Of a DNA stretch of 64,000 nt, positions 34,676 to 44,401 are shown one piece after another. Origin of the DNA: Hoeflea marina (lineage in GTDB: Bacteria; Pseudomonadota; Alphaproteobacteria; Rhizobiales; Rhizobiaceae); contig NZ_QGTR01000002.1 in NCBI RefSeq assembly GCF_003182275.1, positions 724,237-788,236 on the forward strand, read 5' to 3'. The position numbers and the translations under genes were made by a program. Position 1 is the first letter of the stretch. Each line of letters starts with the position of its first letter. The notes under the pieces were generated by a model. It did no database searches, was not told the DNA's origin, and saw only the letters and a list, made by a program, of their open reading frames with translations.

Positions 34676-35632
34676 TCACAGTTTGAGCAAATGTTCTGCC
34701 GTCATCTCGTTGGTGATCAGCCCGGTGATCAGCTCGCCGACCAGGGCGCCGTGAATCGCCCGGACCTTGGCCTCGCCCGCGGCGACGCCGATGACGGGAT
34801 TGAGCGGACCCGAGACCAGCGGCGCACTGGCCACACGATCGTTTGCGAGCCCGTCGATCAACTGGCCGTTGCGATTGTAGACCCAGCTGGTGATCTCGCC
34901 GGCCGCGCCCGCCTGGCCCAGTGCGCGGATGTCGTCGCGCGACAGGAAACCGTCCAGGTGCAGCGGCGCCGTCATGTCGATGTTGCCGACACCGACAAAG
35001 GTGACGTCGGCCTGGCGGCAGAGTTCGAGGATGTTGTGCACCGGTTCCTGGTTGTGCAGGATCCGTTTTTCCTCCGGCGAGCGGGCAAACACCGGCAGCG
35101 GCATCGGGTAATGGCGCGCATTGACCCGCTCGGCCATGCGGATGACGACGTTGTAGGCCGTGGCGGAGCCGTCCGACATCATGTTGCCGAGCAGCGAGAC
35201 GATGCGGTGCTGCGGGCAGTCCATCGGCGAGAGCTGTTCCACCGAGGCGCGCAGGGCCCTTCCGGTGCCGATGGCGATGATCTTGGGATGGTTGGACTTG
35301 AGGTGGCGTTCCATCTCGGCCGCGCAGGCCTGCGCGATGCCGGTCGTCGAGGCCGGCGCGTCGGGATCGCTCGGGACAATGCTGCAGACCTTGAGGTCGA
35401 AGCGCTCGGTCAGCCGGTGGCTCAGTTCCATGCAGTTGGCAATCGGATGGTCGAGTCGCACCTTGACGAGTTTCTCGCTGACGGCCAGCGACACCAGGCG
35501 TTGCGCCGACTGGCGCGAGACGCCGAGATTGCGGGCGATCTCGTCCTGGGTCTTGCCGGCGACATAGTACAGCCAGCCGGCGCGGGCGGCATCATCGAGC
35601 CTGCTGGTTTCCGTCTCGATCTTGCTAGCCAT
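34676..35632 (-). CDS. smoC: Polyol operon regulator SmoC (SorC family)
   Basis: A 318-residue SorC-type sugar-binding regulator. The N-terminal helix-turn-helix is [20 protein letters not shown] (about residues 22-41), and a C-terminal phosphosugar-binding domain includes [17 protein letters not shown] and [15 protein letters not shown]. It would control the smo operon in response to a polyol or its phosphate. The ATG at 35632 overlaps the end of the HAD gene. The open frame up to 35968 is non-coding. It is transcribed with the HAD gene from the operator-bearing promoter near 36395, implying autoregulation. Confidence 0.9.
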   Translation of the reverse strand: MASKIETETSRLDDAARAGWLYYVAGKTQDEIARNLGVSRQSAQRLVSLAVSEKLVKVRLDHPIANCMELSHRLTERFDLKVCSIVPSDPDAPASTTGIAQACAAEMERHLKSNHPKIIAIGTGRALRASVEQLSPMDCPQHRIVSLLGNMMSDGSATAYNVVIRMAERVNARHYPMPLPVFARSPEEKRILHNQEPVHNILELCRQADVTFVGVGNIDMTAPLHLDGFLSRDDIRALGQAGAAGEITSWVYNRNGQLIDGLANDRVASAPLVSGPLNPVIGVAAGEAKVRAIHGALVGELITGLITNEMTAEHLLKL

Positions 35633-36329
35633 GCGCCTTTGCCCCTGCCGCTGGTCCGCGCAGATACGGTTCCAGTTCGAAGAACTCGGCCCACCGCGAA
35701 AAATGTCGAATGCCATCGGCGTCATCGGGCCCGGCAATGTCAAGTCCGCGCATGTGCGAGGCGCCGATAAAACGCCAGACAGGCATCCCCGCGGCCCTTG
35801 CAGCCTCGACCCCGGGGCGAGAATCCTCGATGACGAGACAGGCCTCCGGCGCCACTCCCATGGATTGCGCCGCGTATAGAAAAAGATCCGGCGCGGGCTT
35901 GCCGTTGGCCACCTGGGAGGCGGTGAAGACATGCTCGCCGAAGCTTGCGGCCAGTCCGGCGAGTTCAAGCGAGCGGCGCGCGCGCTTCGGGCTGGAGCTG
36001 GTGGCGACGCAGGACTTCACGCCGAGCCCGGCGATCACCGCTTCCACGCCGTCGACGGGGCGCAGTTCGGTCTCGAAGGCCGCAAGCAGGTCGCTGCGGT
36101 AGCGCTCCTCGAATTCGGTCCCGAGCGTGAGGCCATACTGGATGCGGATTTCCGCTGCGACCTTGGGCCAGCTGCGGCCGAGGAAATGCCTTTGCACATG
36201 GGCATGATCGACATGCACGCCGACATCGCCCAGCAGTCGGATGAGCACCCTCGAGCTGATGATCTCGCTGTCGATGAGCACACCGTCGCAATCGAAGATC
36301 ACGAGTTCCGTGCAAGGCGTCCTGTTCAC
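35625..36329 (-). CDS. HAD-IA family sugar-phosphate phosphatase
   Basis: A 234-residue HAD hydrolase. Motif I is [13 protein letters not shown] with the two catalytic Asp residues, motif II is [15 protein letters not shown], the Lys motif lies near [13 protein letters not shown] and motif III is [19 protein letters not shown]. It has a helical cap between motifs I and II, as in beta-phosphoglucomutase/2-deoxyglucose-6-phosphatase relatives. It probably removes phosphate from a sugar or polyol phosphate. I used the GTG at 36329 (GGGAGAG upstream); an ATG at 36416 would sit inside the operator. It overlaps smoC by eight bases. Confidence 0.85.
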   Translation of the reverse strand: MNRTPCTELVIFDCDGVLIDSEIISSRVLIRLLGDVGVHVDHAHVQRHFLGRSWPKVAAEIRIQYGLTLGTEFEERYRSDLLAAFETELRPVDGVEAVIAGLGVKSCVATSSSPKRARRSLELAGLAASFGEHVFTASQVANGKPAPDLFLYAAQSMGVAPEACLVIEDSRPGVEAARAAGMPVWRFIGASHMRGLDIAGPDDADGIRHFSRWAEFFELEPYLRGPAAGAKAHG

Positions 36330-36394
36330 TGCGGCATCTCTCCCTGTCGGCGCGCGGGCCGGATATGCATAGGGGCGAAACGTGCCCGCATTGT

Positions 36395-36419
36395 CAATTG
36401 CCAACCATCTTGGCAATTG
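36395..36419. promoter_or_regulatory. Candidate SmoC operator at the HAD-smoC promoter
   Basis: CAATTGCC, nine bases, GGCAATTG. The dyad is in fact perfect for ten bases each side (CAATTGCCAA and TTGGCAATTG). It is the same architecture as at 34536 and lies between the HAD start and the end of the RND pump gene. Confidence 0.75.
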
Positions 36420-36423
36420 CCCG

Positions 36424-39400
36424 TCAGGTCCTGAGCACCCGGTAGATGGCCGGAATGACCAGCACCGTGAGCAACGTCGACGAGGCCAGCCCGAACAGCA
36501 GCGAGATCGCCAGGCCCTGGAAGATCGGGTCGGTCAGAATCACCGATGCGCCGATCATCGCCGCCAGCGCGGTGAGCAGGATCGGCTTGAAGCGGATGGC
36601 GCCGGCCTCGATCAGGATCTCGGTCAGCGGCCGCCCCGCCATGTCGGAATGGCGGATGAAGTCGACCAGCAGGATGGAGTTGCGCACAATGATGCCGGCC
36701 AGCGCGATGAAACCGATCATCGAGGTGGCCGAGAACGGCGCCCCGAACAGCCAGTGGCCGCCAAGAATGCCGATGAAGGTAAGCGGGATCGGCGTGAGGA
36801 TCACCAGCGGCACCTTGAACGAGCCGAACTGCGCGACGACGAGAATGTAGATGCCGAGCAGCGCCACGCCGAAGGCTGCGCCCATGTCCCGGAACGTCAC
36901 CCAGGTGACCTCCCATTCCCCGTCCCACAGCAGCGTCGGATGGCTCTCGTCGGCCGGCTGGCCGTGCAGCGCGACGACCGGCTTTTCGAGCCCGGTCCAG
37001 TCCTGCGCGTCGATGGCCTTCTGAACCGCCAGCATGCCATAGAGCGGCGCCTCGAAATCGCCGGCGAGCTCCGCCATGACCATTTCCGCCGCCCGCCCGT
37101 TGTGGCGGTAGACGGGGAAGGAGGCGCGCTCGTCGGTCACCCGGATGACGTCGCCCAGTTCGACGACGCCGCGCGCGCCGGGCAGCACATTGGCCGGGAT
37201 CGGCGTGGTGAGGAAGCGCTCGTCCATCGTCCGCTCGCCGCGCGGTCGTTCCAGCCGGATGGCGATGGGCTGGCGTCCGCCGCCGCGGTGGGAATAGCCC
37301 ACCGTCTGGCCGCGGTTGAGGATGCCGATCGTGTCGAAGACGTCGCTTTCGTCGACCTTGAAGAATTCCAGGTCGTCGGTCGAGATCGTCGCCCGCAGCC
37401 GTCGGGCCGGTTGGCCCCAGGAGTTGTCGACATCGACGATGAACGGCACGGATCGGAACGCCGCCTCGACCTTCGTTCCGACCTTACGCCGCGTCTCGGC
37501 GTCGGGACCGTAGATTTCGGCCAGCAGCGTCGCCAGCACTGGCGGGCCGGGCGGCGGTTCGACAACCTTCAGGCTGCCGCCCTCGGGCAGCGAAAGGCCC
37601 GCGATGCGGGCGCGGATGTCGAGCGCGATGGCGTGGCTGGAGCGCTCGCGCCCGGCCTTGGGCGTGAGGTTGATGGCCACGTCGCCCTGCCAGGTCTCGG
37701 CGCGCAGGAAGCTGTGGCGCACCAGGCCGTTGAAGTTGAAGGGCGCGGCGGTGCCGGCATGGGTCTGCGCCGAGTGCACTTCCTCGAGTTCAAGCACCTT
37801 GCGCGCCACCGCCTGCGCCACCGCATCGGTGGTCTCCACCGAGGTGCCTTCGGGCAGGTCGATGGTCACGGCCAGCTCCGACTTGTTGTCGAACGGCAGC
37901 AGCTTGACGGTGACATGCTGGGTGTAGAACAGCGACAGCGAAGCCATCGTGAGCAGGCCAACCACCAGCAGGAACAGCCAGGAGCGGGCCTTGCTGGCGA
38001 GAATCGGAGCCGCCGCGGCGCGATAGGCGCGGCCCAGCCTGCCGCCGGATCCCGCGCCTTCGCCATGGGCGTGCACCGGCGCGTGACCGGCGATTTTCAG
38101 CATCAGCCATGGCGTGACCATGACGGCGACGAAGAAGGAGAAGATCATTGCCGCCGATGCATTGGCCGGGATCGGGCTCATATAGGGACCCATCATGCCC
38201 GAAACGAACAGCATCGGCAGCAGCGCCGCCACGACGGTCAACGTGGCGACTATGGTGGGGTTGCCGACTTCGGCCACGGCCTCGATCGCCGCCTGCCTGC
38301 GGTCGCGATCGTCGCCCATGCCCCAGTGGCGGGCGATGTTCTCGATGACGACGATGGCGTCGTCGACGAGAATACCGATCGAGAAGATCAGCGCGAACAG
38401 CGACACGCGGTTGAGCGTGTAGCCCATGACGCGGGAGGCAAACAGGGTGAGCAGGATGGTCACGGGAATGACCACCGCCACCACCATCGCCTCGCGGCGG
38501 CCGATGGCAAGCCACACCAGCGCAATGATCGACAGAGTGGCCAGACCGAGATGATAGAGCAGCTCGTTGGCTTTTTCGTTGGCGGTGTCGCCGTAGTCCC
38601 GGGTGACCTCGACCGTCATCGATCGGGGCACCAGCGATCCCTGCAGCTGATCAACGCGGCTGAGGATCGAGTGGGCCACCAGCACCGCGTTCGACCCGGC
38701 GCGCTTGGCCAGCGCAATCGTCACCGCCGGCGTCCGGGTGACGCCGTCGCCATCGCGGCTGACGGTGGCGACGATGCGCTCGTCACCGGCGGAATCGAAT
38801 CCGATCGTCGCCAGATCGCGGACATAGACCGGGCGGTCGTCCCGGCTTGTCACCAACAGGCTGCCGATCTCGTCGGGCGAGAACAGCGTTTCGCCCGCCA
38901 TCAACTGGATCTGCTCGCCCCCGTCACGCAATGTGCCCGCCGGGAAGGCCCTGTTGGCGCCCGTCACCTTGGCCTGCAGTTGCTGCAGCGTGACACCGTA
39001 AAGCGCCAGCTTTTCGGTATCCGGGGCGATGCGGATGATGTCGTCGCCGGCTCCGACCAGATAGGTCAGCCCGACATTGTCGATCTTGGTCAGTTCGGTG
39101 CGCAGTTCCTGCGCCACCCGGGTGAGGTCGCCGACGGTGACGGCCGGGTCGGCGCCAGCACGGGGGCTCAGTGTCAGCGAGACGATGGCGACATCGTCGA
39201 TGCCGCGTCCGACAATCAGCGGTTCGGGGATGCCGACCGGGATGGCGTTCATGTTGGCGCGGACCTTGTCGTGCACGCGCAGCACTGCGGCGTCGGAATT
39301 GGTGCCGACGAGAAACCTTGCGGTGACCAGCACCTGGTTGTCGCCAGTCTGGGAATAGACATGTTCGACGCCGTCGATTCCCTTGACGATGGTTTCAAGC

Positions 39401-39627
39401 GGCTCGGTGACGAGCTTGACCGCGTCCTCGGCCTTGAGCCCGTCGGCGCGGACGCTGATGTCGACCATCGGCACAGAGATCTGCGGTTCCTCCTCGCGCG
39501 GCAGGGTAACCAGGGCGACGATGCCGAAGGTGATGGCCGCCAGCAGGAACAGCGGCGTCAGCGGCGAGACGATGAAGACGCGCGTCAACTGGCCGGCGAT
39601 GCCGAGCCGGGATGTCTTCGCGCTCAT
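36424..39627 (-). CDS. RND efflux transporter permease (AcrB-like)
   Basis: A 1067-residue inner-membrane pump with the RND plan: span 1 near residues 22-40, a large periplasmic loop, spans 2-6 near 330-530 ([23 protein letters not shown] and [20 protein letters not shown], which carries the proton-relay Asp pair), a second large loop, and spans 8-12 at the C-terminus with [20 protein letters not shown]. It is proton driven and expels drugs or metabolites with the adaptor encoded just upstream; no outer-membrane channel gene is present. The ATG at 39627 overlaps the adaptor's stop codon. The long antisense frame here is an artefact. Confidence 0.93.
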   Translation of the reverse strand: MSAKTSRLGIAGQLTRVFIVSPLTPLFLLAAITFGIVALVTLPREEEPQISVPMVDISVRADGLKAEDAVKLVTEPLETIVKGIDGVEHVYSQTGDNQVLVTARFLVGTNSDAAVLRVHDKVRANMNAIPVGIPEPLIVGRGIDDVAIVSLTLSPRAGADPAVTVGDLTRVAQELRTELTKIDNVGLTYLVGAGDDIIRIAPDTEKLALYGVTLQQLQAKVTGANRAFPAGTLRDGGEQIQLMAGETLFSPDEIGSLLVTSRDDRPVYVRDLATIGFDSAGDERIVATVSRDGDGVTRTPAVTIALAKRAGSNAVLVAHSILSRVDQLQGSLVPRSMTVEVTRDYGDTANEKANELLYHLGLATLSIIALVWLAIGRREAMVVAVVIPVTILLTLFASRVMGYTLNRVSLFALIFSIGILVDDAIVVIENIARHWGMGDDRDRRQAAIEAVAEVGNPTIVATLTVVAALLPMLFVSGMMGPYMSPIPANASAAMIFSFFVAVMVTPWLMLKIAGHAPVHAHGEGAGSGGRLGRAYRAAAAPILASKARSWLFLLVVGLLTMASLSLFYTQHVTVKLLPFDNKSELAVTIDLPEGTSVETTDAVAQAVARKVLELEEVHSAQTHAGTAAPFNFNGLVRHSFLRAETWQGDVAINLTPKAGRERSSHAIALDIRARIAGLSLPEGGSLKVVEPPPGPPVLATLLAEIYGPDAETRRKVGTKVEAAFRSVPFIVDVDNSWGQPARRLRATISTDDLEFFKVDESDVFDTIGILNRGQTVGYSHRGGGRQPIAIRLERPRGERTMDERFLTTPIPANVLPGARGVVELGDVIRVTDERASFPVYRHNGRAAEMVMAELAGDFEAPLYGMLAVQKAIDAQDWTGLEKPVVALHGQPADESHPTLLWDGEWEVTWVTFRDMGAAFGVALLGIYILVVAQFGSFKVPLVILTPIPLTFIGILGGHWLFGAPFSATSMIGFIALAGIIVRNSILLVDFIRHSDMAGRPLTEILIEAGAIRFKPILLTALAAMIGASVILTDPIFQGLAISLLFGLASSTLLTVLVIPAIYRVLRT

Positions 39628-40592
39628 GGCAGCACCACCGTGTCGCCGGCCGAAAGTCCGCTCATGATCTCGACATTGGGCTTGCCGTCGATGTCGATGG
39701 TCTCGCCGCGAACGACAACCCGTTCCTCCACCTGGCCGGCATGGTCGACCGTGACGAAATCGAGTCCGTGCCGGGTCTGCAGCGCCGCCTCCGGCACCGC
39801 GAGGGCCTGTCTGCTGCCCACTGGCACCTGCACCAGGATGCGGGCATTGACGAATTCGGTGTCGAGCCCGTCCACCTCGACATCGGCGATCACCCGCCCG
39901 TTGTCGATCTGCGGATAGATCCGCACCAGCACGCCCCTGGCCTCGCCCTTGGCGGTGGCGATGCGGATGGGTGCGTCCTGCCGGAGTTCGGCGGCGAAGC
40001 GCTCGGGAATGGCGAGCCTGAGATAGAAGCCGCCCGATCCGATGTTGACGACCGCCTCGCCGGCGAGGATGACGGCGCCGCGGCTGCTGGGAATGGTCAG
40101 CACCCGTCCATCGGCGGGGGCCACCAGCGCGCCTTCGCTCTGCTGCTGGGTGATGACGTCGCGTTGCGCTTCCGCCGCGGCGAGCGCGTTGCGCGCCACC
40201 TCGGCGTCGGTTGAGAGTTGCCCCAGCCGCTGCCTCGTGATGACGCCCTGCGCCACCAGCGTCTCGCCGCGCTTGAGCTCCGCCTCGGCGGTGGAGAGCT
40301 GGGCCTGCAGTGCCGCGAGCTGGGCATCGAGCGCGGCAATCTGGAAGGCGATCTTGTCGTCCTTGATGAGGCCGATCTGCTCCCCGGCCTTGACCGGATC
40401 GCCCTCGTTGACGGTGAGCTCGACGATGACGCCGCCGATGCGCGCCCGGGCGGGCACCACGTCGCGTGATTCGACCTGGCCGTAGACGGTCTTCCACTCG
40501 GTCACCATGCTCGGCTCGAGCGTCAGAGTTGCGGCCTGGGTGCCCGTCAGGCCGGCGCCCGTGAGCAGGGAGAATAGGAGGATCTTGAGCAT
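39624..40592 (-). CDS. RND efflux periplasmic adaptor subunit
   Basis: A 322-residue HlyD/AcrA-type membrane fusion protein. It has a signal peptide (MLKILLFSLLTGAGLTGTQA), a lipoyl half with VNEGDPVKAGEQIGLI, a coiled-coil hairpin (about residues 75-135, rich in Ala, Gln, Glu), the second lipoyl half with GALVAPADGRVL, and beta-barrel and membrane-proximal domains. It bridges the RND pump to an outer-membrane channel. The start at 40592 is chosen for the signal peptide; the open frame to 40718 is less likely. It is divergent from the arsR-like gene. Confidence 0.88.
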   Translation of the reverse strand: MLKILLFSLLTGAGLTGTQAATLTLEPSMVTEWKTVYGQVESRDVVPARARIGGVIVELTVNEGDPVKAGEQIGLIKDDKIAFQIAALDAQLAALQAQLSTAEAELKRGETLVAQGVITRQRLGQLSTDAEVARNALAAAEAQRDVITQQQSEGALVAPADGRVLTIPSSRGAVILAGEAVVNIGSGGFYLRLAIPERFAAELRQDAPIRIATAKGEARGVLVRIYPQIDNGRVIADVEVDGLDTEFVNARILVQVPVGSRQALAVPEAALQTRHGLDFVTVDHAGQVEERVVVRGETIDIDGKPNVEIMSGLSAGDTVVLP

Positions 40593-40835
40593 CTGGTTCG
40601 TTCCCGTGAGCTTTCCGCCGCGCTGCCCGGTGCGGGCGTGCTTGACGATGAAGGCGGAGGCAGAATGCGCCAGCCGGTCCGCGACCGCATTGCGCTGGAG
40701 CAATATATCCAACTTCATTTATATGCACAGATATAGATGTTTTTCGGGATTGCAAGGGCTGGCGGGACGGCAACGGCCTCAGCCGGCCGGGCGGGCAGGA
40801 ACGCGGTCGCGTCCGCGGGGCTGTCGGCTTTGCTC

Positions 40836-40892
40836 TTGACTGATCCATATCCCGATGGTTATGGATAATCGCATAGCCAGCGAGTTATGGAT
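40836..40892 (+). promoter_or_regulatory. Promoter and dyad operator before the arsR-like gene
   Basis: TTGACT at 40836-40841 and a -10-like GATAAT at 40864-40869 make a plausible housekeeping promoter. A dyad ATCCATA (40843-40849), ten bases, TATGGAT (40860-40866) lies between or over the boxes, and a third TATGGAT is at 40886-40892. This suggests repression by the ArsR-type protein itself. Confidence 0.5.
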
Positions 40893-40896
40893 TGTC

Positions 40897-41220
40897 ATGC
40901 AACAGACTCAGGACCTGATCTTCAAGGCGCTTTCCGATCCCAGCCGACGGGCCATTTTCGAGCGGCTGTGCCGCGATGGGGACCAGACGGTCAGGGTGCT
41001 GACGGCCGGGTCCGGCATCTCCCAACCCGCGGTCTCCAAGCATCTCGGCATCCTCAAGCGGGCCGGGCTGGTCCGCGACCGGCCGGAGGGACGGCAGACG
41101 CACTACAGCGTCGCGCTCGACGCGCTGGCCCCGCTCGACGACTGGACGGTGCGGATGAAGCGCTTCTGGCAGGGCCGCTTCGACGACCTTGATGACCTGC
41201 TCAGGAGGATGGACCAATGA
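40897..41220 (+). CDS. ArsR family winged-helix regulator
   Basis: A 107-residue regulator. LIFKALSDPSRRAIFERLCR and SQPAVSKHLGILKRAGLVRDR are the hallmark of the ArsR subgroup that pairs with SRPBCC/AHSA1 proteins. No metal-binding cysteines are present. The ATG at 40897 was preferred to 40855, which lies inside the promoter dyad. It overlaps the SRPBCC gene by four bases and is divergent from the RND pump, so it may regulate both. Confidence 0.88.
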   Translation: MQQTQDLIFKALSDPSRRAIFERLCRDGDQTVRVLTAGSGISQPAVSKHLGILKRAGLVRDRPEGRQTHYSVALDALAPLDDWTVRMKRFWQGRFDDLDDLLRRMDQ

Positions 41221-41648
41221 CCGGGACACTGCCCGAAACCCGCACGGTGGTGGTCGAGCGCGACTTCGCGCATCCGCCCGAAAAGCTCTGGCGGGCGCTC
41301 TCTGAACCGCACCTGATCGCCGAATGGCTGATGGGCAACGATTTCCGGCCCGAGATCGGCCATCGCTTCAATCTGCAGGGAGACTGGGGGGGCGCGATCG
41401 ACTGCGAAGTGATCGCCGTCGAGCCCGGCCGGACACTGTCCTACAGCTGGAATCACGTGCACGACGACCCCGACTACGACCTGACGAGCGTCGTCGCCTT
41501 CACCCTGACACCGACGCCGGCGGGCACGCGGCTGCGCATGGAGCAGTCGGGTTTCCGTCCCGGCCAGAAGCGGGCCTATGGCGGTGCCCGCGCCGGCTGG
41601 CCGCGGTTCCTGGACAGGCTCGACCAGTTGCTCGTGCGCACCGGGTGA
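41217..41648 (+). CDS. SRPBCC (AHSA1-like) ligand-binding protein
   Basis: A 143-residue protein of the START/AHSA1 fold. VERDFAHPPEKLWRALSEPHL, AEWLMGNDFRPEIGHRFNLQ and LSYSWNHV form the typical beta sheet with a C-terminal helix (GGARAGWPRFLDRLDQLL). Members bind hydrophobic ligands in a deep pocket. Pairing with an overlapping ArsR-type gene is common; the ligand and pathway are unknown. Confidence 0.88.
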   Translation: MTGTLPETRTVVVERDFAHPPEKLWRALSEPHLIAEWLMGNDFRPEIGHRFNLQGDWGGAIDCEVIAVEPGRTLSYSWNHVHDDPDYDLTSVVAFTLTPTPAGTRLRMEQSGFRPGQKRAYGGARAGWPRFLDRLDQLLVRTG

Positions 41649-41702
41649 CGCGGTCATCGCCGCGAGCACAGACACCTTTTCCAACCCGTCAAGGAGAGAC
41701 CC

Positions 41703-41918
41703 ATGAGCAGATGGACACGGCAGATTCACCGCTGGCTGTCGATCGCCTTCACGCTGGCCGTGATTGCCAATTTCGCCACCATGGCGTTCATCGAGCCGCC
41801 GGCATGGGTGGTCTACGCACCGCTGCCGCCGCTGTTCCTGATGCTGGTATCGGGTCTGTATCTGTTCTTCCTGCCCTATGCGGGCAGGGCGCGACGGCGG
41901 ACGGCGGGCGCCGAATAG
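41703..41918 (+). CDS. Small two-span membrane protein
   Basis: A 71-residue protein with two hydrophobic helices (about residues 12-29 and 38-57) and a basic tail (GRARRRTAGAE). An AAGGAGAGACCC ribosome site lies just before the ATG. It follows the SRPBCC gene by 54 bases and is probably cotranscribed with arsR. Family not recognised; function unknown. Confidence 0.65.
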   Translation: MSRWTRQIHRWLSIAFTLAVIANFATMAFIEPPAWVVYAPLPPLFLMLVSGLYLFFLPYAGRARRRTAGAE

Positions 41919-41978
41919 CGGCGCCCGCAACTGCAACGGCATCACCATGAGGCAACGGAATTCGAGGTTGGACAAGCC

Positions 41979-42392
41979 ATGACACCATCCGAACGCATCG
42001 ACCGCTACATCGCCGAGACCGCCGGTTGGCGCGGCGAAACGCTCGCCCACCTCCGCCGGGCCATCCTGGCCGCCGACCCTGAGATCGTCGAGGAATGGAA
42101 GTGGATGGGAAGCCCGACCTGGTCGCGCGACGGCCTGATCGCGGTCGGCAACGCCCACAAGGCCAAGGTGAAGCTGACATTCGCCCACGGTGCGCGCCTG
42201 CCCGATCCTGCCGGACTGTTCAATGGAAATGACACCGGGGCCACGCGCCGCTCCATCGACCTGTTCGAGGGCGACGGCATCGACGAGGCCGCTTTGAGCG
42301 CGCTCGTGCTCGCCGCCATCGACCACAATCGTGCGCATCTGAAGAAGAACGCCGCCCTCCGGGCGAAAGCGGCCAGCGCCAAGTCGCCCTGA
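41979..42392 (+). CDS. DUF1801 domain-containing protein
   Basis: A 137-residue cytoplasmic protein of the DUF1801 (YdhG-like) fold. It has LAHLRRAILAADPEIVEEWKWMGSPTWSRDGL and KVKLTFAHGARLPDP, both typical of the family (split here for length). The fold resembles frataxin-like or iron-chaperone-like proteins but the role is not settled. It lies in the same orientation behind the ArsR-SRPBCC genes and is followed by an 11-base inverted repeat. Confidence 0.88.
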   Translation: MTPSERIDRYIAETAGWRGETLAHLRRAILAADPEIVEEWKWMGSPTWSRDGLIAVGNAHKAKVKLTFAHGARLPDPAGLFNGNDTGATRRSIDLFEGDGIDEAALSALVLAAIDHNRAHLKKNAALRAKAASAKSP

Positions 42393-42439
42393 CGCGGTTC
42401 CGTATCCCGGACATGCAGTGCCGGACCCGGAAATGCGTC

Positions 42440-42481
42440 GAGCCCGTCACGCGAATCCGGATGGATGCGGGTGACGGGCTC
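42440..42481. terminator. Inverted repeat between DUF1801 and BCCT genes
   Basis: GAGCCCGTCAC (42440-42450) pairs with GTGACGGGCTC (42471-42481) around a 20-base loop. It lies between convergent genes and may end both transcripts, though no T run follows. Confidence 0.5.
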
Positions 42482-42537
42482 AAGCGTTCAGGTCCGTCTG
42501 CCGCGCAGAACGGCTGCGCGACACGTGTTGGCCGGGT

Positions 42538-44193
42538 TTACCTTGGTTCGGACATCAGCCCCTTGACCAGGGAAAAGGCGCCGCCGAGCAGCACGACGGC
42601 GAACGGAAAGCCGGTGGAAACCGCCATGGCCTGCAGGGCAACCAGGCCGCCGCCGAGCAGCAGGGCGATGGCCACCAGGCCTTCGAAGGTTGCCCAGAAC
42701 ACCCGCTGCGGCGTCGGCGCGTTGACCTTGCCACCCGCCGAGATCGTGTCGATCACCAGTGAACCGGAGTCCGACGATGTGACGAAGAACACGATCACCA
42801 GCACGATGCCGATGAACGATGTGATGCCGGTGAGCGGCAGTGGCGCCAGCATTTCGAACAGCTGCAGCTCCAGTGATGCGTCCTTGACGGTGGTCAGCCC
42901 GTCATTGACGAACTGGCTGATGGCGGTGCCGCCCAGCGCCGTCATCCACAGCACGGATACCAGCGACGGGATGAGCAGCACGGCGATGAGGAATTCGCGC
43001 ACCGTGCGGCCACGGCTGACCCGGGCGATGAACATGCCGACAAAGGGTGACCAGGAAATCCACCAGGCCCAATAGAACGCGGTCCAGCCCTGCGAGAAAT
43101 TCGCGTCGGCGCGACCGAAGGGATTGGAGAGCTGCGGCAGATACTCGACATAGGCGGCGAGGTTGAGGAAGAAGCCCGAAAAGATCTGCATCGTCGGGCC
43201 GACCGCGATGATGAACACCAGGAGCAGGGCGGCAAGCGCCATGTTGATCTCGGAGAGGATCCTGACCCCCTTGTCCATGCCGGCCACCACGGAGGCCGTG
43301 GCGATCGCCGTGATGCCGAGCACCAGCAGGATCATGGTCGTGTTGCCGGCGGGCACGCCGAAGAGGAAGTTGAGACCCGCACTTGCCTGTTGCGCGCCGA
43401 TGCCGAGCGATGTCGACAGGCCGAAGATGGTCGCGAACACCGCCAGAATGTCGATGACGTGTCCCGGCCAGCCCCAGACCCGTTCGCCGAGGATCGGGTA
43501 GAAGATCGACCGCAGCGTCAGCGGCAGGCCCTTGTTGTAGGAGAACAGCCCGAGCGCCAGCGCGACCACGGCGTAGATCGCCCAGGGATGCAGGCCCCAG
43601 TGGAAGATCGTGGCCGCCATCGCCAGGCGGCGCGAGCCTTCCGCGTCGCCCATGGCACCGCCCAGCGGCGCCCAGTCGGTCCGCACGCCGTTCTCGACCA
43701 CCGGCCCGGCCATCGAGGCGCTGAAGTGGCTCATCGGTTCGGAGACGCCGTAGAACATCAGCCCGATGCCCATGCCGGCGGCAAACAGCATCGAGAACCA
43801 GGAGATGTTGCGGTAGTCAGGCGTGGCGTCGGGTCCGCCCAGTCGGATCTTTCCCAGCGGCGAAAGGATCAGGCCGATGCAGAGCACGACGAAGACGTTG
43901 CCGGTGAGCAGGAAAAACCAGTCGAGATTGCTGGTCAGAAGATTGCGCAGCCCGGTGAAGGCCGGCTCCAGCGTGGTCTGGAAGGCGAGGGTGAAGAAGG
44001 TGAATGCCACCACGCCCAGCGCCGAAACCGTGAAGACCACATTGTGGATATCAAACTCGAGCTTGAAGCCGCGGCAGTAGCTGACATTGTCCTGCCCGAT
44101 TTCATAGGAGGTTTCAATGACCTCCGTGTTGCCTTGCGGCGCTCGAATCGCTTCGAATTCGGGATCGGCATCGTCGATCACTTTGTCGGTCAA
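42538..44193 (-). CDS. BCCT family betaine/carnitine/choline transporter
   Basis: A 551-residue secondary transporter with twelve spans. Family sequences include MLFAAGMGIGLMFYGVSEPM (glycine-rich TM3 region) and FYWAWWISWSPFVGMFIARVSRGRT (the tryptophan box of TM8, split here in use). It takes up glycine betaine or a related compound with Na+ or H+, either for osmoprotection or as a carbon source. I used the TTG at 44193 because AAGGA precedes it; the ATG at 44370 leaves a 59-residue leader with no family match. A DSD1-type enzyme gene follows 208 bases upstream on the same strand. Confidence 0.9.
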   Translation of the reverse strand: MTDKVIDDADPEFEAIRAPQGNTEVIETSYEIGQDNVSYCRGFKLEFDIHNVVFTVSALGVVAFTFFTLAFQTTLEPAFTGLRNLLTSNLDWFFLLTGNVFVVLCIGLILSPLGKIRLGGPDATPDYRNISWFSMLFAAGMGIGLMFYGVSEPMSHFSASMAGPVVENGVRTDWAPLGGAMGDAEGSRRLAMAATIFHWGLHPWAIYAVVALALGLFSYNKGLPLTLRSIFYPILGERVWGWPGHVIDILAVFATIFGLSTSLGIGAQQASAGLNFLFGVPAGNTTMILLVLGITAIATASVVAGMDKGVRILSEINMALAALLLVFIIAVGPTMQIFSGFFLNLAAYVEYLPQLSNPFGRADANFSQGWTAFYWAWWISWSPFVGMFIARVSRGRTVREFLIAVLLIPSLVSVLWMTALGGTAISQFVNDGLTTVKDASLELQLFEMLAPLPLTGITSFIGIVLVIVFFVTSSDSGSLVIDTISAGGKVNAPTPQRVFWATFEGLVAIALLLGGGLVALQAMAVSTGFPFAVVLLGGAFSLVKGLMSEPR

Positions 44194-44401
44194 ATGGATT
44201 TCCTTTGAAGAATGCGCCCGTGCGCCGGACGCATGAATGTTTGCAGTTTGCTGGACACACCGTCGCCACCGCGCCACCATCGACGATGGCGCATGCGAAG
44301 CCGACGGATCAGTGCTGCGAACAGGGGTAACTAGGGCGGAAATCGGGCAGGTCAACCACGGTTTTGCCACAAAGTGCCAGTGGCGTCGTTTGGTGGCTGT
44401 C

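Noticed and set aside
36382-39918. 1178-residue open frame on the plus strand
   Set aside because: It is antisense to the RND pump gene, is full of His/Arg/Gln/Asp low-complexity sequence, has no family features and no ribosome site. Long antisense frames are expected in GC-rich coding DNA.
36424-40848. 1474-residue adaptor-pump fusion
   Set aside because: The N-terminal part is Arg/Gly/Pro-rich out-of-frame sequence of the adaptor gene. The pump begins at 39627 with a normal first span.
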